DNA of 63,783 bases from Epichloe hybrida (Eukaryota > Ascomycota > Sordariomycetes > Hypocreales > Clavicipitaceae): the NCBI GenBank assembly GCA_019022495.1, contig JAFEKR010000093.1:1-63783 (forward strand). The letters are read 5' to 3'. A program made the translations under genes and the position numbers. Positions 1 to 12,090 of this stretch are shown piece by piece. Position 1 is the stretch's first letter. Every line of letters begins with the position of its first letter. The notes under the pieces were generated by a model that did not search any database, was not told the origin of the DNA, and saw only the letters and a list, made by a program, of their open reading frames with translations.

Positions 1-2
1 CC

Positions 3-2122
3 CCAAACACCCGACATCCGTCTTTCCAGCCAGATAGATACGTCGGTGATGCAGCACAACGACCTGATTCATTCCAATCCGATCGCTATGCTATGGACAC
101 AGCAGAACCAGGACGCTATCAAGAGGCGTACGACATTCGTCGACAGCCTCCCATGGTGAGACCCGCTTGGAAGTCTCCCAGTGTGGCACACTATGCTGAC
201 AAGGCGAACGAGCCGCCGCAGCAAATCGACGAGGCTCTCCGATCATATTGCGGCATCGCCGCCAAGCAGTATTTTGTTGCGGCCATCAGCGAGGACGGCA
301 AGCCGATGACCTTTTTCAGTCCTGGACAAAAGCTCAACGATGCCATCATTCGGCAATTCTTCGATGTTGGCAAGTTCCAACAAGTCATGGCTCGCATTGA
401 AGCTGGTAAGCCCTGAACGAACATCGTGTGGCACCGTAAACAAGATCTACAGTCTTGTCACGGAACTGAGTCAACTGACCTCGTTCGATTCCCTTTTAGG
501 CGCTGATCCCATCATCGATGACACCTTTGGGGTTGAGGATGTCGCATTCAATCGAAACGGTAGCCGTGGGCGCATCCGAGGTCCTGACAGACGACGTGGT
601 TCTATCTTTGATGGCTGGGACAACTCAGTGCGACAAGTACGAAAACGACCTCGACCTCGCCACCCAGTCAATGACGATGACGACGTGCCCATGACTGTCT
701 CCTCTCGCAAGGGCATTAAGATCAGCGATGCTGATGCTGTTTGGAACTTTTATGAACAAAGATTTAAGAACTGCCAGCAAACGGCGTGCAAGCTGATCGC
801 CAAGGCCTGGGTCAAAGCCGTTGAGCCCAAGAAGCAGTCAACACATCCTTACACCGGCAGCGATGAAAAGGCACCAGACTGGTGGCCTAAGCCGTGGGGT
901 CCCACCAAGGACGATAAAGTCAGGCACAAGGAACCAGACCACTTGTACAAGCGAGGTACGACGATGATGCTGCCAGCAGAGTCCGCAGCCCTGCACATGC
1001 ATGCCAGCTGACTCTCCCTTACAGAACGCGTCCATTTGCTCGCTCATATCCTGAGGCTAGTTGTCGAACCCAACACCAAACAACACAATGATCTACAAAA
1101 ACTCGGCCTCAATGTCAAGAAACTGGAAGAGGCCACACATGAGGCACTCTCGTCCTTTTTCTTGGACAATGAGACTAATGCGAAGAAAAGGCCGTATCTG
1201 AACGAGATATTCAAGATGGCGAGACAGGAAGAACGTTTCAAAAATGACGAAATAGGTGAGCTACTTTGTCGGCGTGCTTATGAAAGGGGACTTTTTGGTT
1301 GGCGATCATCAGAAGAAGATGTGCTAACACATGGCAACTTTGCAAGATGGCTCCACCGAGGTGTATGTGATGGCTGAGGACAAGATCCCCGACAACTATG
1401 CTTCTGACAACGAAGATGGCCCGTTTCCGAAAGAGGAGGACGACAATGACATTCCTCGACCCAACAAGGTGAACGCACAACAGCAGTGCGTTGTGCAGAC
1501 ACCAACGACGGGTCCGACAGCGACACAGCCCTTGCATGGTGGGCATGGACCTTTTATGAGTGAGCTCCCAGTTCGAGGCAATTCCTACAATTCCGCCATG
1601 GTACCGGCCGAGATCTCAAACCAGCCGCACACGTTTGTGGACAATGGCGGAATTACTGTCACTGATCAAACTGCCGTTACAGCTCCCAATCCCGCTTTAA
1701 CGCTGGACATGGTCTCCAGCCCGCACGATACGAGCAGGCGCCCGTCGGTTTTTAGTGAATACGCCAGCCCTGTCGGCAACAACATGTACGGCCAACAGTG
1801 GCAGCAGTCTGCATCTACTGGTCCAACACAGACGCCGATGTACTCGTACGCTCCGCCTCAGGGCAACCCTCCGCAAGCTTCATTCATAAACCAAACAGTC
1901 CCTATGAACCCGAACCAGTCATTTATGGGGAGCTCTTTTGAAGAGCCGGGGCGTCCAGAGTATGATGCAAACGGACCACCGATGTTCCGAACTGGAGGCA
2001 TTTCACAACACGTGTCAGCACCTGTCAATCAACAGGCAGGGTATTACGTGCCTGGCGATGGCAGATCCGGACTGAGAGTACTTACTCAGGTCGAAGACGA
2101 TGTTGCCAGGAACCAGATGTAG
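3..2122 (+). CDS. YDR124W-like helical-bundle domain protein (5' partial)
   Basis: The frame is open back to the window edge with no stop before the first ATG at 93, so the true start probably lies upstream. I read four exons: ..405, 500-955, 1025-1255 and about 1347-2122. Introns 406-499 and 956-1024 have clean GT..AG ends and restore the frame. The third intron (1256 to about 1346) has a CTAAC branch site at 1324 but an AAG acceptor, so its end is less sure. The stretch around 736-1240 (DADAVWNFYEQRF, then HILRLVVEPN) matches the fungal family named after yeast YDR124W (DUF2841), a predicted helical bundle of unknown function. The last about 250 residues are low-complexity, rich in Pro, Gln, Ser and Asn, and probably disordered. 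I infer nothing about its role beyond the family link. Confidence 0.75.
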
Positions 2123-4657
2123 TGGGCGAGCTAGGATAATCCCACCTGAGATGTGCAAACGATGTTCCAGCTCGTGGCAAACCCTATTACACACTTGGCA
2201 TACATACGTATATACATGCATACGTACATACATACTTGAACGAGTATAGGCACAGGAGCAGAGCAGCAAAGGATGGGCTGCGTAAAGGAGCAGCGTTTTG
2301 GCGTCTACCAATTCTTGACTTTTTACATTGATACCCTGGCGATTCTCATTCGGGCAAGGCACACGGACGGCGGCAGAAGGCGACTGGATTTTCGCGAACC
2401 AATTTGTTTATGAACGATGGTTGATGAATGATAATGTGGGGTGACTGGCCTCGTTCCTTTATGACTTGGCTCGCAATTGTTATCGGATGTTATAACGTCC
2501 GGAGGAAATCGAAATTTTTCGGACCCAATTTCGAGTTCGTTGATGATCTTTGTCGGCCCGACAGTCCGAGCACGACGGCACGACGCACGATGCAGACAGG
2601 CTAGCACATGGGGCATCTTCCTATTTACCCGCGTGGACGTTCACATGCGCATCAATGTCTTTCCTTGTTGAGTCATGTTCGATCCAAAGCGAGCAAATGG
2701 GATGCTGTGATTTTGCATCTACACTGCGCTTTATTGGATTTTTTTGGGGTTTCTTTGCGTCGCAATTCATCATGAGACCAAGTAACGCTTAACGACTACC
2801 AACGTCTCTTGGGGTGCCATTTTTTCTTTTCTTTTCTTATTCTCGGTTGAGGGTTTTTTTTTTTTTTTTTTTTTTTTTTGCCGTGAGGCTTACGCGCGCC
2901 GGCGTGATACCAAGAAGACGAACAAGGGGAGAGGGGTGTGGTGGCAACGTACGTCGACTGATGCCCACTGGCAAGGCAAGCAAGCCTTTTGACGACAGCA
3001 GAGCAGGAATTTGTGCAATAGTACCGGTAATATGGGCTACCCGAATGGGGAGTCGCACTTGGATGGATTGATGACATGATAATGCGAGTTCACGTTATGG
3101 GATGGGGTGTCTTAAAAAGTTCTTCAGGAGTGTCTTTGTGTCTGGTGTCCGGGTGTCGAATTCGAGACGGCCATGGACGGTGCCAAGGCCACGACCAAAA
3201 GCTGTAATAGTGAAGATTGGGGGAGAGGACTCAGCAAGAAATGGATAGGATTTTCATCGTGAGCACTGACGTTGGTGCCACAATTTTGACCTTGTCCATC
3301 CATGGCTTGGCGTGGTCCCGGACGCAGGGCGCACTACAGCATGGACTGACGCTGTACGGTGAGGCAGGCCCCCTTTTGACTTGATCCGTTGTTGCATTCG
3401 TCGCATTCGGGATTTGGGCTTGGGAATGAGGAGGGCAGATTCAAATGCAAAGCTGAATATCCCCTTTGGGACGATTTAGCGAGACGAGACGGGCCGGGCC
3501 ACAGTCGGCCCGTACCTGATGAGTCAGTCCATGCGTGCGTACAACGTTACACCGGTAGATGATATCCATGCATGAGGACGAACCGAGCGTGTGCATAATG
3601 GATCACACGCCGTAGCCTCTTGTTTTGACCACGCCAGGCAGGCAGGCAGGCAGCATGGAGAGCAAAAAGGAAAAGAAAAAAAAGGTGCATCACTCGTTAT
3701 TGGCATGGATATCGAGGCACGGGTTAAAAACAATACGTCAAGTGGAGGGGGTTCCGCATAATAGAGTTCAACCGTTGTCAAACCGTCAACGCTCGTGCAT
3801 GGCTAGACTCAGCTGCTCCCCCCACACAACTTAAAACTTCCATCCTTCGTCACGTCGGCACGGCCGTATGCATCTGACGCACCCACCCTAGAAGGTGTCA
3901 CCGGGCATCATCAAATACATTCACCACCATGTCCCCTCCCGATCGAACCATGGATGGATGGACCCGGACGCACTCGCCGCCAGGAAATCATGTTGCTATC
4001 GGGGAACTTTTGTTCCGCGCTTATATATCAGGACGTTGCACCGCGACGTCGGGTCGCTCCGATGCTTGTACGCCTGCCTCATTCACGAACTAGCTCATGT
4101 GTGGGGGCTTGGATACTCAAGCTCATGTTGCAAATTTGTGGAAAAAACAAAAACGTGCAGATTTCCCATTGCCTGTCGGATGAGCGTACTGATAGTGGGC
4201 ATCAACGTTTGGCAACCTGCCGGTGCGCTCGTTCCCTCACATAGTGAGAAGCTCGTTTCGTACAATCGACAGAGGTTCGCCACCTTTACATTTGGAAAGG
4301 AGCACAAGACTATGTTGCGGGACAGGAGGAAACCCCATTCGGATCATACCACTGTCAAGCTTCGTTGCTCCCGCCGCTGCAACACGGGGCAGTACTAAGC
4401 CTTTGTATTAATGTATTTTCAATGCACACACACAATAACAAGTCAACCCTAGAACGCACAATAACCATCCAACCAGCAACATCTTGCGCCCATGTATCAT
4501 GATGTAGCAGTGGGCCACGCCAGACCGACTGCCATTGTTGAAGCAGAACAAAGACACTAACGACAACAAAAACAAAAACGCCCTATAACCCCATTTCTTC
4601 CCGCCGCTGAGCATAGATGGCCAACAGCTGTCTCGGTGTACGCTCGCACGTCTGCTC
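2123..4657. other. intergenic, no gene seen
   Basis: This is 2.5 kb between two convergent genes. It holds a run of 26 T at 2854-2879, a short GGCA repeat near 3636-3652 and a TATA-like string near 4022. The only longish open frame (3895-4398, +) has no recognisable domain and unremarkable composition, so I do not call it a gene. The ends presumably contain the 3' UTRs of the flanking genes. Confidence 0.5.
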
Positions 4658-5666
4658 CTAGGTCGACGAGGTTGCCGCAGATTCGTCCTTTGGCTGTGGT
4701 GGTTCCAGGCCAGCGTTTTGCGCCACTCGTTTCCACGTCTCCAATTCCCTGTACAGTCGCTCGCATTCCTGCTTCAACTTGTCATTGGAGGCGCTGAGCT
4801 CCGTGATGGCTTGCTCCGTAAGCAACTTTTCCAAAGTCCACTTCTCGATGTTTTGTTGCTCATTCTCCTTGAGCTGCGAGATGAAACTGACAGCCCGCTG
4901 CAGGATCGATCCCTTGTTCTTTTCACATCCTGGGACAATCTTTGCCAGCTCATTGATCCCTTCATTGATTGTTTCACGACGCCTTCGTTCAACTGCTGCA
5001 TGTATCAGCCAACTACGCACGGCGGCTTCTATTTCGGGGGCAGACTAAATCATCGTGGCACTCACCTTCCTTGTGATTGTCCTTTCGCATCTTGTGCCAC
5101 TCTTCGGAGCCTACCGTGGGCTTGGAACTAGGGGTAGCTGATGAGGTAGAGTAGCGATGACCAGGAGTTTGGACACCGTTCGCTTGCTGGCCGATTGTTG
5201 TTGGATCCATCATTTCGGGCTGAGGAACCTCGGGATTGAATGCCGGGTCATCATCATGGGGGTGCTCGCCGTCTGAAGCAGTCTGTGCTGCGAATTGCTC
5301 TTCCGTCGATGGAGGGACGTGAAGGGTCGGATACATGCCCAGCGCAGCTTGCGCAGTGCTTGTAGCATTTGATGGATCCGAAGCGTCGGCGTGGTCCGGT
5401 GCCGCAGCTTGTTGCAGCGCGTTGAAGTCGGCAACACTAACGCCATGAGCGGCAGCGGCTGCAACGGCGGCGGCAGCGGCGGCGGCGTGCGTTGCCTCGA
5501 TGGCATTCTCAATAAAGGCGGCTGTGTCTGCTGTCATGGCTGCTGGGGGGGCGCCGCGCTTGGGACGTGGTGTGCCTGGACTGTCCGGTTCTCGCTTTCT
5601 CTTCTGCCCGGGTGAGCCGGTGAGACTGGACAAGTCAGGGTGCTCAGACACGAGTGTGTCCGACAT
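4658..5666 (-). CDS. cbf1: CBF1-type bHLH transcription factor
   Basis: Two exons, 5666-5066 and 4992-4658, encode 311 residues. The N-terminal two thirds is acidic and Ala/Pro/Ser-rich, with a poly-Ala stretch around residues 63-73. The C-terminal part is a basic helix-loop-helix: the basic region reads HKEVERRRRE across the exon junction, then comes INEGINELAKIVPG with a loop and helix 2, then a Leu-rich coiled coil (QLKENEQQ.. to LYRELETWK). The H..E..R arrangement is the E-box-reading set of the Cbf1/USF class, which binds CACGTG. Yeast Cbf1 acts in sulfur-amino-acid gene control, chromatin and centromere binding, and in other fungi it controls respiratory genes. The junction has tandem acceptors (CAGCAG): the distal one gives the canonical HKEVERRRR and the proximal one inserts an Ala. 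Confidence 0.88.
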
Positions 5667-7611
5667 GATGATTGGAAAGGGGGGGAGGATTCAAGAGAGA
5701 CCAATGCCGATATTCTTTGAGCGGAGGACCGGATGGCCGGAGGGATGTAGTGACCAATGTGACTCGTGGCCTCACCACTGTGAGCAGGTGCGTTAGATAA
5801 TGTTCAAATTGAAAACGGTATGCCCGAGCCAAAGGCGGCGATAGGAAAGGACCGAAACAAGGGCAAAGTCGGTATCTGTATGTCTGTACTTGTTGGCAGC
5901 AGACGCGACAATTCGGTGCACAGTCACAGCTCGGCAATAAAGCACTTGCTTCTTCATCGACCGAGACCAAGGTTCGCAGGGCCGACGCAGCCGCCGCCGA
6001 GATTGGTCGATTGATATAACGTCTTCGAGAAGACCAGGACGGGCGGGGCGCCCAATCTCATGCCGAGGTGGTTCATGAAATCATCTCCTCACGGTTACGC
6101 CGCAACCTCTCGCGATGCCTCGCAGGGCGACGGGTGGACGGCAAACCATCATGTCGAACGACTATCAAAAGGTGGCTGTGGACCGCGTCTCCGTGTGCAG
6201 GCCTCATGAAGGCGTTGTGAAGTCGTCACTGGACGGCTCATTGAGACTGGGACGATAAGCTTGCTTGCTTGCTTGCTTGCTTGCGACACACAAGCCAAGT
6301 CTTGGGCGCCGTGAGCAGATTTTCACTCATGGCGCCCATGGCTGAGAAAAAGCAGGACCAAAGCGACGTCGAAATCCATCAAAGCCATCGTCGCATTCAT
6401 CAAACCGACATTGGGAACAAGGAGAGCAGTCGCCGGCGGCGGAAACGGGACATACCTCGCAGATCATGTGCTCTGGAGACTCCCAGATCACGGGTTTTCG
6501 ATTCACGTGTTTTGCGTGATCAATCTCGTGATATCGCGCCGGGCGGGCGTCGAATAAGTCACCGCAGACCCGCAGCTTGGACAAGGGCACAACGGAAACG
6601 TGCAGAAGGCTGGAGCAACGAAGAAATATTAAAAAAAAAAAAAAAAAAAAAAAGAAGAGAGAGAAAGAGAGAGAGAGGGCCAGGAAGTAATGGAATCGTG
6701 GCAGTACTCTTCAGGGAAGCTCCAACACGAGATTCTTATGCTTACAAGGGGCGAATCTCGGAGTAGGACCAAGTTGCGTACGTCGCGCCAAAACGGACGA
6801 GGCACTGGCGTTTCTGGGCCTGGTCTGGTCTGGTCTTGTCTGGTCTGGTGGTGTTCTGGGGGGGGCACTTCGGGTCACGCGGCGGGCGACGAGGTCGACT
6901 AGTCGAACACGTGCAGGCGGGCGATGCTGAGGTGATAAAAATAATTGGAGGGGGGGGAGGCATTGAAGGCTCCCACCTCTGTTTGTCGACGGCGGCGGAG
7001 TCTGCCTGAGGCCATTATCTATCTGACCCAATCACAGTCGTTGGCTTGACACACTGGGTCTCGGCTTGCAGCTGCTGGCGCCCCTTCCAAGCTGCTCCCT
7101 GCACATTCCACAAGGAGAGAGAGAGCATGCGAGACGGAGTATTGCTATTCGTGCGGCCAGAAATTGAGACGGGAGACGAGGGGAGACGAGGGGAGACGAG
7201 AGGGAGCAATCACCAGACCCCAGTTACCCCACCCATCATCAAGAGCTCGAAACAACAACGACTCGAAATATGCTCATAATGACTTTGCACGAGGAGAGTT
7301 GAATCACACGATATTCTACAAGGCAAACCCAGCCGACCATTGATTGATGCCCAGACTTCCCCGGTTATCTTCGAAGAACCCCCCGTAATAATATGTACGG
7401 AGGACATCTCCATTCTCTTATCGATAGGGTGCCCGGTCGGAGTGGGGCAAAAGGGGGGTGGGGGAACAATCCCCACCCGACGACGACTTTCCGCAACCAC
7501 GGACCATGGACCACGGAGCTTGACCTCATCGCCAGACCTGCATTCAAACACACAACGAACCTCTCTGTCCCTAGAAATACTACAAAGCCTGCCTCCTCCA
7601 GGGTGCCCGCC
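5667..7611. other. divergent intergenic region between cbf1 and fyv10
   Basis: This 1.9 kb holds the promoters and 5' UTRs of the two outward-facing genes. I see no convincing gene. It contains a GCTT repeat (about 6259-6285), 23 A at 6631-6653 followed by a GA-rich run, a GGTCT/TGGTC repeat (about 6820-6855) and a GGGGAGACGA repeat (about 7170-7202). Two CACGTG E-boxes (6504-6509 and 6908-6913) could bind the Cbf1-type factor encoded alongside, which would allow self-regulation. That is inference only. Confidence 0.5.
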
Positions 7612-9014
7612 ATGGCCGACCATGAACAGTCTACACTCAAGCACAGCGAACACCTGATACTAGTAAGAAGCTATCCCGCCAGAACGCGATGCGATGTGGA
7701 ACACGTTTTGAACATTCACCACGGCTAACATCTGGGCAACCCGGCGGTGATCTAGGACCAACCTCTCCTACGTCTCCCACATGAGCTCCTCCGAAAAAAC
7801 TTCCGCTCCGCCCATTTCACCATCGAGAAAGACACGTCTGCGCTCAAAACTTTGCTCAAGGACTCTGCCACGGCGGCCGTGTCCGGGCGAGCCTCCCAGC
7901 AAGAGGTTCTCCGCAACATCGACACCATGATCACCCGAATGAAGGGGGTGAAGAGGAAACTCACGACTTACGCAGACGAAGAGTCTCGCTTGCACCACCA
8001 GACAGCTGCCCGCATCGCACACCTGGACGAGCTATACACCATGCGCAGCGTAGATGATGTCAAGTACGAGTCCTGGAGCCGACGGCGTCTCGATCGACTA
8101 GTGGCCGACTATCTCCTGCGGCATGGATTCAACCAAAGTGCCAGTGAGCTGGCAGAAGAAAAGGGCATGCAGGACCTAGTCGACGTAGAGACCTTTGTGA
8201 ACACGAGCCGCATCAGGGAGGCCTTGCTGGGGGGCAGCGTCGCCGAGGCACTCGCCTGGTGTACAGACAACAAGAAAGAGCTGCGAAAGATGGAGGTATT
8301 ACCCTATGAGCCTATTGTTCCCCCCCCATTCTCACTCCATGGTACACGCACATCCAATCCACTAACCAAAGAACAACCACACGACAGAGTAAACTCGAAT
8401 TCATGCTCCGCCTACAACAATACATTGAACTGATTCGAACGCAATCCGAAGAAAAGCTCATTGAAGCAATAGCCCACGCCAAGAAATACCTCCTACCGTA
8501 CTGGACAACGTACCCGAAAGAAGTCCAACAGGCCTGTGGCCTCCTGGCGTTTCCTCCCGGCGGAGCCGCCTCATCCGCCTACTCCAATCTGTACAAGCCC
8601 TCAAGATGGGCAGAGCTAGCCGATATGTTCACCAGCGCGCACAACAACCTCGTCGCTCTGCCTGCCGTGCCTCTACTCCACGTGGCCCTCTCGTCGGGAC
8701 TATCAGCCCTCAAGACCCCCGCCTGCCACTCCTGTGCCGCTCACCACGGCCAAGGCACGTCTACCCTCGGCCACGGCGTGTGCCCCATCTGCTCCACCGA
8801 GCTCAACGAGCTGGCCAGTAACGTGCCGTACGCGCACCACACCAAGAGTCACGTAGAGCACGATTTGATTCTCCTTCCCAACGGAAGGGTATACGGCTCC
8901 CGGAGACTACAAGACCAGGCCAAAAAGGCAGGCTTGCCGTCAACATTGGTCAAGGACCTCCAGACCGGGGAGGTGTTTCCTGTTGAAGGCTTGAAAAAGG
9001 TATACATCACGTAG
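7612..9014 (+). CDS. fyv10: GID/CTLH ubiquitin ligase subunit Fyv10 (Gid9, MAEA)
   Basis: Three exons (7612-7662, 7756-8295, 8388-9014) encode 405 residues, the usual length for this family. The order is an N-terminal helical region (residues about 20-125), a LisH motif ([11 protein letters not shown].. near 128-160), the CTLH segment ([18 protein letters not shown]..), the CRA region ([15 protein letters not shown] onward) and a degenerate C-terminal RING starting at CHSC and continuing with CPIC. The family forms the catalytic RING pair (Gid2-Gid9) of the GID/CTLH E3 ligase, which in yeast marks gluconeogenic enzymes for proteasomal breakdown when glucose returns. The ATG sits in a good context (CCGCCATGG), and both introns are phase 0 with standard ends. 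The product is cytosolic or nuclear. Confidence 0.95.
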
Positions 9015-9770
9015 AAGGGCTTACTGGGGCAGCCACCCTTACCTCCAAGGATGATGAAATAAAAAGGGGAAACCAAAAAAAAAAAAAAAAAGTTCATGTT
9101 ACCGATAACCGTCTTATGTAGTGGGTTAAGTAGCGGAACCATTGTATTTATGCAGCGGATATTTTTTTTAGGATTTTCATCGGCGTTCAGGACAGGGTGC
9201 CTCGGCACGGCACAGCGCGAATTGCACAACAATGACGTAACAATTACATGGCCGTCACGGCTTCTCGACACAACAAAAAGTACTCTCTTTTTTTTTTTTT
9301 TCCAACCTGACGAAATGTATCGACTTAGCTACATTATTCGGTTCCCATGCCCGTGTCGTGTGCCCCTCCGCTCCAAACTCCCAGAACCTTGAAAATAGGA
9401 TGCTGGCGCTGTCCACCACGCATTGGCTGACTTTGCCCGCGCGTCTGACCTTGGTGAAAGCACTTGACAAGAAAATTGCAGGAGACAATATAACAATATA
9501 CATGGTCAAGCCAGACTAGTCCAGCCGTGATAACCACGGACCATGCATAAGCGGGCACAGGATCCAGTTGTTGAGATTCTCGTCAAAGAGTGCAGCCCCG
9601 ACTGAACAACCCCCCCCATGAATCAAATGCACGCGAACCAAAATCGACGAGAGTCACCATGTAAAAACGGCAGAGTATAGAGGACATGTACATGTGACGT
9701 CGCGTCCCTTGTTCTTCAAAATTGTAGCGTTTCAAGGCATAGGAGGTAATTGGCAGCCGTTTGCAGATCC
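9015..9770. other. convergent intergenic, 3' UTRs
   Basis: This 0.76 kb lies between the convergent fyv10 and pop2 genes. It holds A17 at 9075-9091, a T-rich run near 9288-9301 and no supported gene. Polyadenylation signals of both genes are expected here. Confidence 0.5.
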
Positions 9771-10988
9771 CTACCTGCTGTTGCCGGCAAAGGCAAAACT
9801 TCCAAAGACACCACCACCTCCGCCGGGTGTCATGGGCCCCATCTGCGCCATGTTGTTGCCATTGTGGTTCTGCGCGGCAGCAGGACTGCTGACAAGGCCG
9901 GCAGGTGCCGTGTGGGGGGTGCTCGGAGCTCCGCCGCCGTTCATGCCGTGATCGTTTCCTCCCCCTTGACCCATCGCGGCCATGGGTCCCAATGGACCTT
10001 CTGGGACGCCGAGCCCCCATACCCTGCCGACATGGGCTTCTGGAATATCGCCAGTGAAGATCTTGTCGCGCATTTGGAAAAACACCTTCCCAGTAAGCAG
10101 GGAGTCTGACCCGGCCTGGTGCGCGGCACCGATTCGTTTGATCTTGAGGGTTTCGGCAATGTTTTCGAGGCCTGACTTGTGCTCGAACTTGTTGAGAATT
10201 TCCGTGCTGCTGGGGTCGCTTGGTGTGAGATATCCTTGGCCGTGTAACTTGATGGCAAACTTCATCAGGTGCTTGACGTCATAGGTCGTGGGGAAGTATA
10301 GCTTCATTTTGTGGTCAAAGTCGACTTCGTCGTTGGGTAATGGCGTGCACATGAGAAGCTTGGTAAGGTATCCAAAGTCGTAGCCTCCGTGGAAGGATAT
10401 CCATTTGACACTGTCGAAGCAGACTAGGCCCGAGGGGATTAGCAGGGACGCAAACTCGTGGGGGTCAATTCCATCGCGCTCGAGGAGGTTGAAGTCGATG
10501 CCGGCCTGTTGTAGAGATTCGATTGACTTCTCGTTGTACATGTCTTCTTTGAGTGAGAATCTGAAGTTGAACTGCCATGAGTAAGGGAATGGTCCTTGGC
10601 TCGCCGTTCTTCTGTCAGCAGGTCCCAGGCCGAGGTCAGGTCCTGGTCTTGCCGGTGGTGTCTCGCCATCCTCATTGAACAGCGTCAAGCCGATCTGAAT
10701 GACCTTGAGCATGTCCATTGCCGGACCATGGGCAAACCCAAGTCTGGCACTTTGACTACCAAATCCTGTGTCTGAAAATCCTGCACCATTGAGGCCGCCA
10801 TTGAGGCCGCCACCAAAGGCATTGCCATTGGCACCAGCGATAAATGGACTGATCTGGCCATTGGCGTTGAGATATTGGTTGCCGCCCATGGGACCACCCT
10901 GGGGCTGGCCATGGGAAGAAAATCCAGGCTGGTGAAAGGGTCCGCCGACGCCTGGTCCGGCGCCGAAGCCCCTGATCTGCGGCGGCAT
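9771..10988 (-). CDS. pop2: CCR4-NOT deadenylase Pop2/Caf1, catalytic motif I missing
   Basis: This is one open frame of 405 residues. From about residue 90 (MDMLKVIQIGLTLFNEDG) to FTGDIPEAHVGRVWG it is a clear Caf1/Pop2 domain, the DEDDh 3'-5' exonuclease that shortens mRNA poly(A) tails in the CCR4-NOT complex. Motif II (WISFHGGYDFGYL) and motif III (HQAGSDSLLT) are present. The stretch normally placed just before NVDMLKVIQ, about 70 residues with the DTEFPG motif I that supplies Asp and Glu metal ligands, is absent. The reading runs straight from the Gly/Asn-rich N-terminal tail (..GFAHGPA) into MDMLKVIQ in frame. The same frame stays open about 270 nt upstream of this ATG and encodes a Gln/Pro-rich tail without an ATG, so the real N-terminus may include an upstream exon. 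The C-terminus is Gly/Pro-rich. Confidence 0.85.
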   Translation of the reverse strand: MPPQIRGFGAGPGVGGPFHQPGFSSHGQPQGGPMGGNQYLNANGQISPFIAGANGNAFGGGLNGGLNGAGFSDTGFGSQSARLGFAHGPAMDMLKVIQIGLTLFNEDGETPPARPGPDLGLGPADRRTASQGPFPYSWQFNFRFSLKEDMYNEKSIESLQQAGIDFNLLERDGIDPHEFASLLIPSGLVCFDSVKWISFHGGYDFGYLTKLLMCTPLPNDEVDFDHKMKLYFPTTYDVKHLMKFAIKLHGQGYLTPSDPSSTEILNKFEHKSGLENIAETLKIKRIGAAHQAGSDSLLTGKVFFQMRDKIFTGDIPEAHVGRVWGLGVPEGPLGPMAAMGQGGGNDHGMNGGGAPSTPHTAPAGLVSSPAAAQNHNGNNMAQMGPMTPGGGGGVFGSFAFAGNSR

Positions 10989-12090
10989 GGGGTGGTTCTT
11001 ATGCGTCGAGACGCTGTAACTGGGGTGGTAGGACGTGACAAGCTGCCCAACTTGCGACTTTTGCGGTTGGGGCGGCCGTTGCGGGAAGTGAGCACCAGAA
11101 GAGGGATGCTGTTGGTGCTGTTTTTGAGATTGTTGATGTTGTTGGTTTTGTTGAGATTGTCGATGTTGCCGGTTTTGTAGGGTTTGCAGGTTCGGTTGGT
11201 ACTGTAGGGGCTGTTGGTTCGGTTGGTAATAGTGTGTTACCGGCTGCGCCCGACGTGGACGACGATTTGAAGGACGCTATCTCTAATGCGTCGATGAAGA
11301 AGGATTGGAGTTGTTGTGCCGCGGATGATTGTTCATTGAGAGTAGCTCAAGGGGAGTGATCGCTAGCGAGGGTGGGAAAGCGGCGAGCCGAAGTGACTTG
11401 TTGCTTGTACGCAAGAACTGCACAGCTGTCTCAGAGAAGCGTAGGCGTCTGATCGGCCGGATCCACAGGACTCGCGACACTGAGCGACCGGATGGGATCC
11501 TGAGACCACCTGCTTTGCGGCGAGTTGTATGGCAGCCAAGTTGTCAAGACTGTCGACAGAAAAGATGGGGTAGCCACGCGGGGGCGTGCTTATCGCGAGC
11601 GAGCGAGCGGTCGTCGGTCGGGGCTAATCGATGCTTGGATTCGCTGTCGTATATGATGATGATGACGATGATTATGGTGATAGATGAAAGCAACTTGTCG
11701 TAGAGTCTGCAGTGCGTTCCACACAGAGTGAGGCGGCGTCGAGATCACAAAGCTTTCGACCGAAAATAGGAGGGCAGGTTGGTTGCTCGTGATGGAGGCT
11801 GCGGCAAGTGCCTGCCTGTTCATTACTAATAGGCCAGTCCGAGTCCGGTCTAACACCATTTCCAAGATGGCTTGGCCCGTGCGCCTCATTGAGCTCGCCG
11901 CACTCGCCGAAACTCGCCGCTTCAGCAACTACATTGTTCCGGCAGTCGACAAGTTGAACGCCGGGCCTGCCCTTCTAGCCCGCTGCCATCTCTCCAACGC
12001 TTCGTGCTTCGTTGCGATTCAAGCCCTCGTCTCTACCAACTCTGCCCCCCCCCCCCTTCCCCCTTTGTACAGGCGGCTCAAATTGGCACG
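10989..12090. other. divergent intergenic region between pop2 and ndufb3
   Basis: This 1.1 kb separates outward-facing genes. The first about 270 nt next to pop2 are open in the pop2 frame and Gln-rich, and may be part of that protein. The remainder holds short ATGATG repeats near 11653-11680 and a C-run near 12047-12056. No other gene is supported. Confidence 0.5.

Noticed and set aside
3895..4398. 167-codon open frame containing HELAH, a zinc-protease-like motif
   Set aside because: No other metalloprotease feature, no coding-like composition and no splice partner. A five-residue match by chance is likely.
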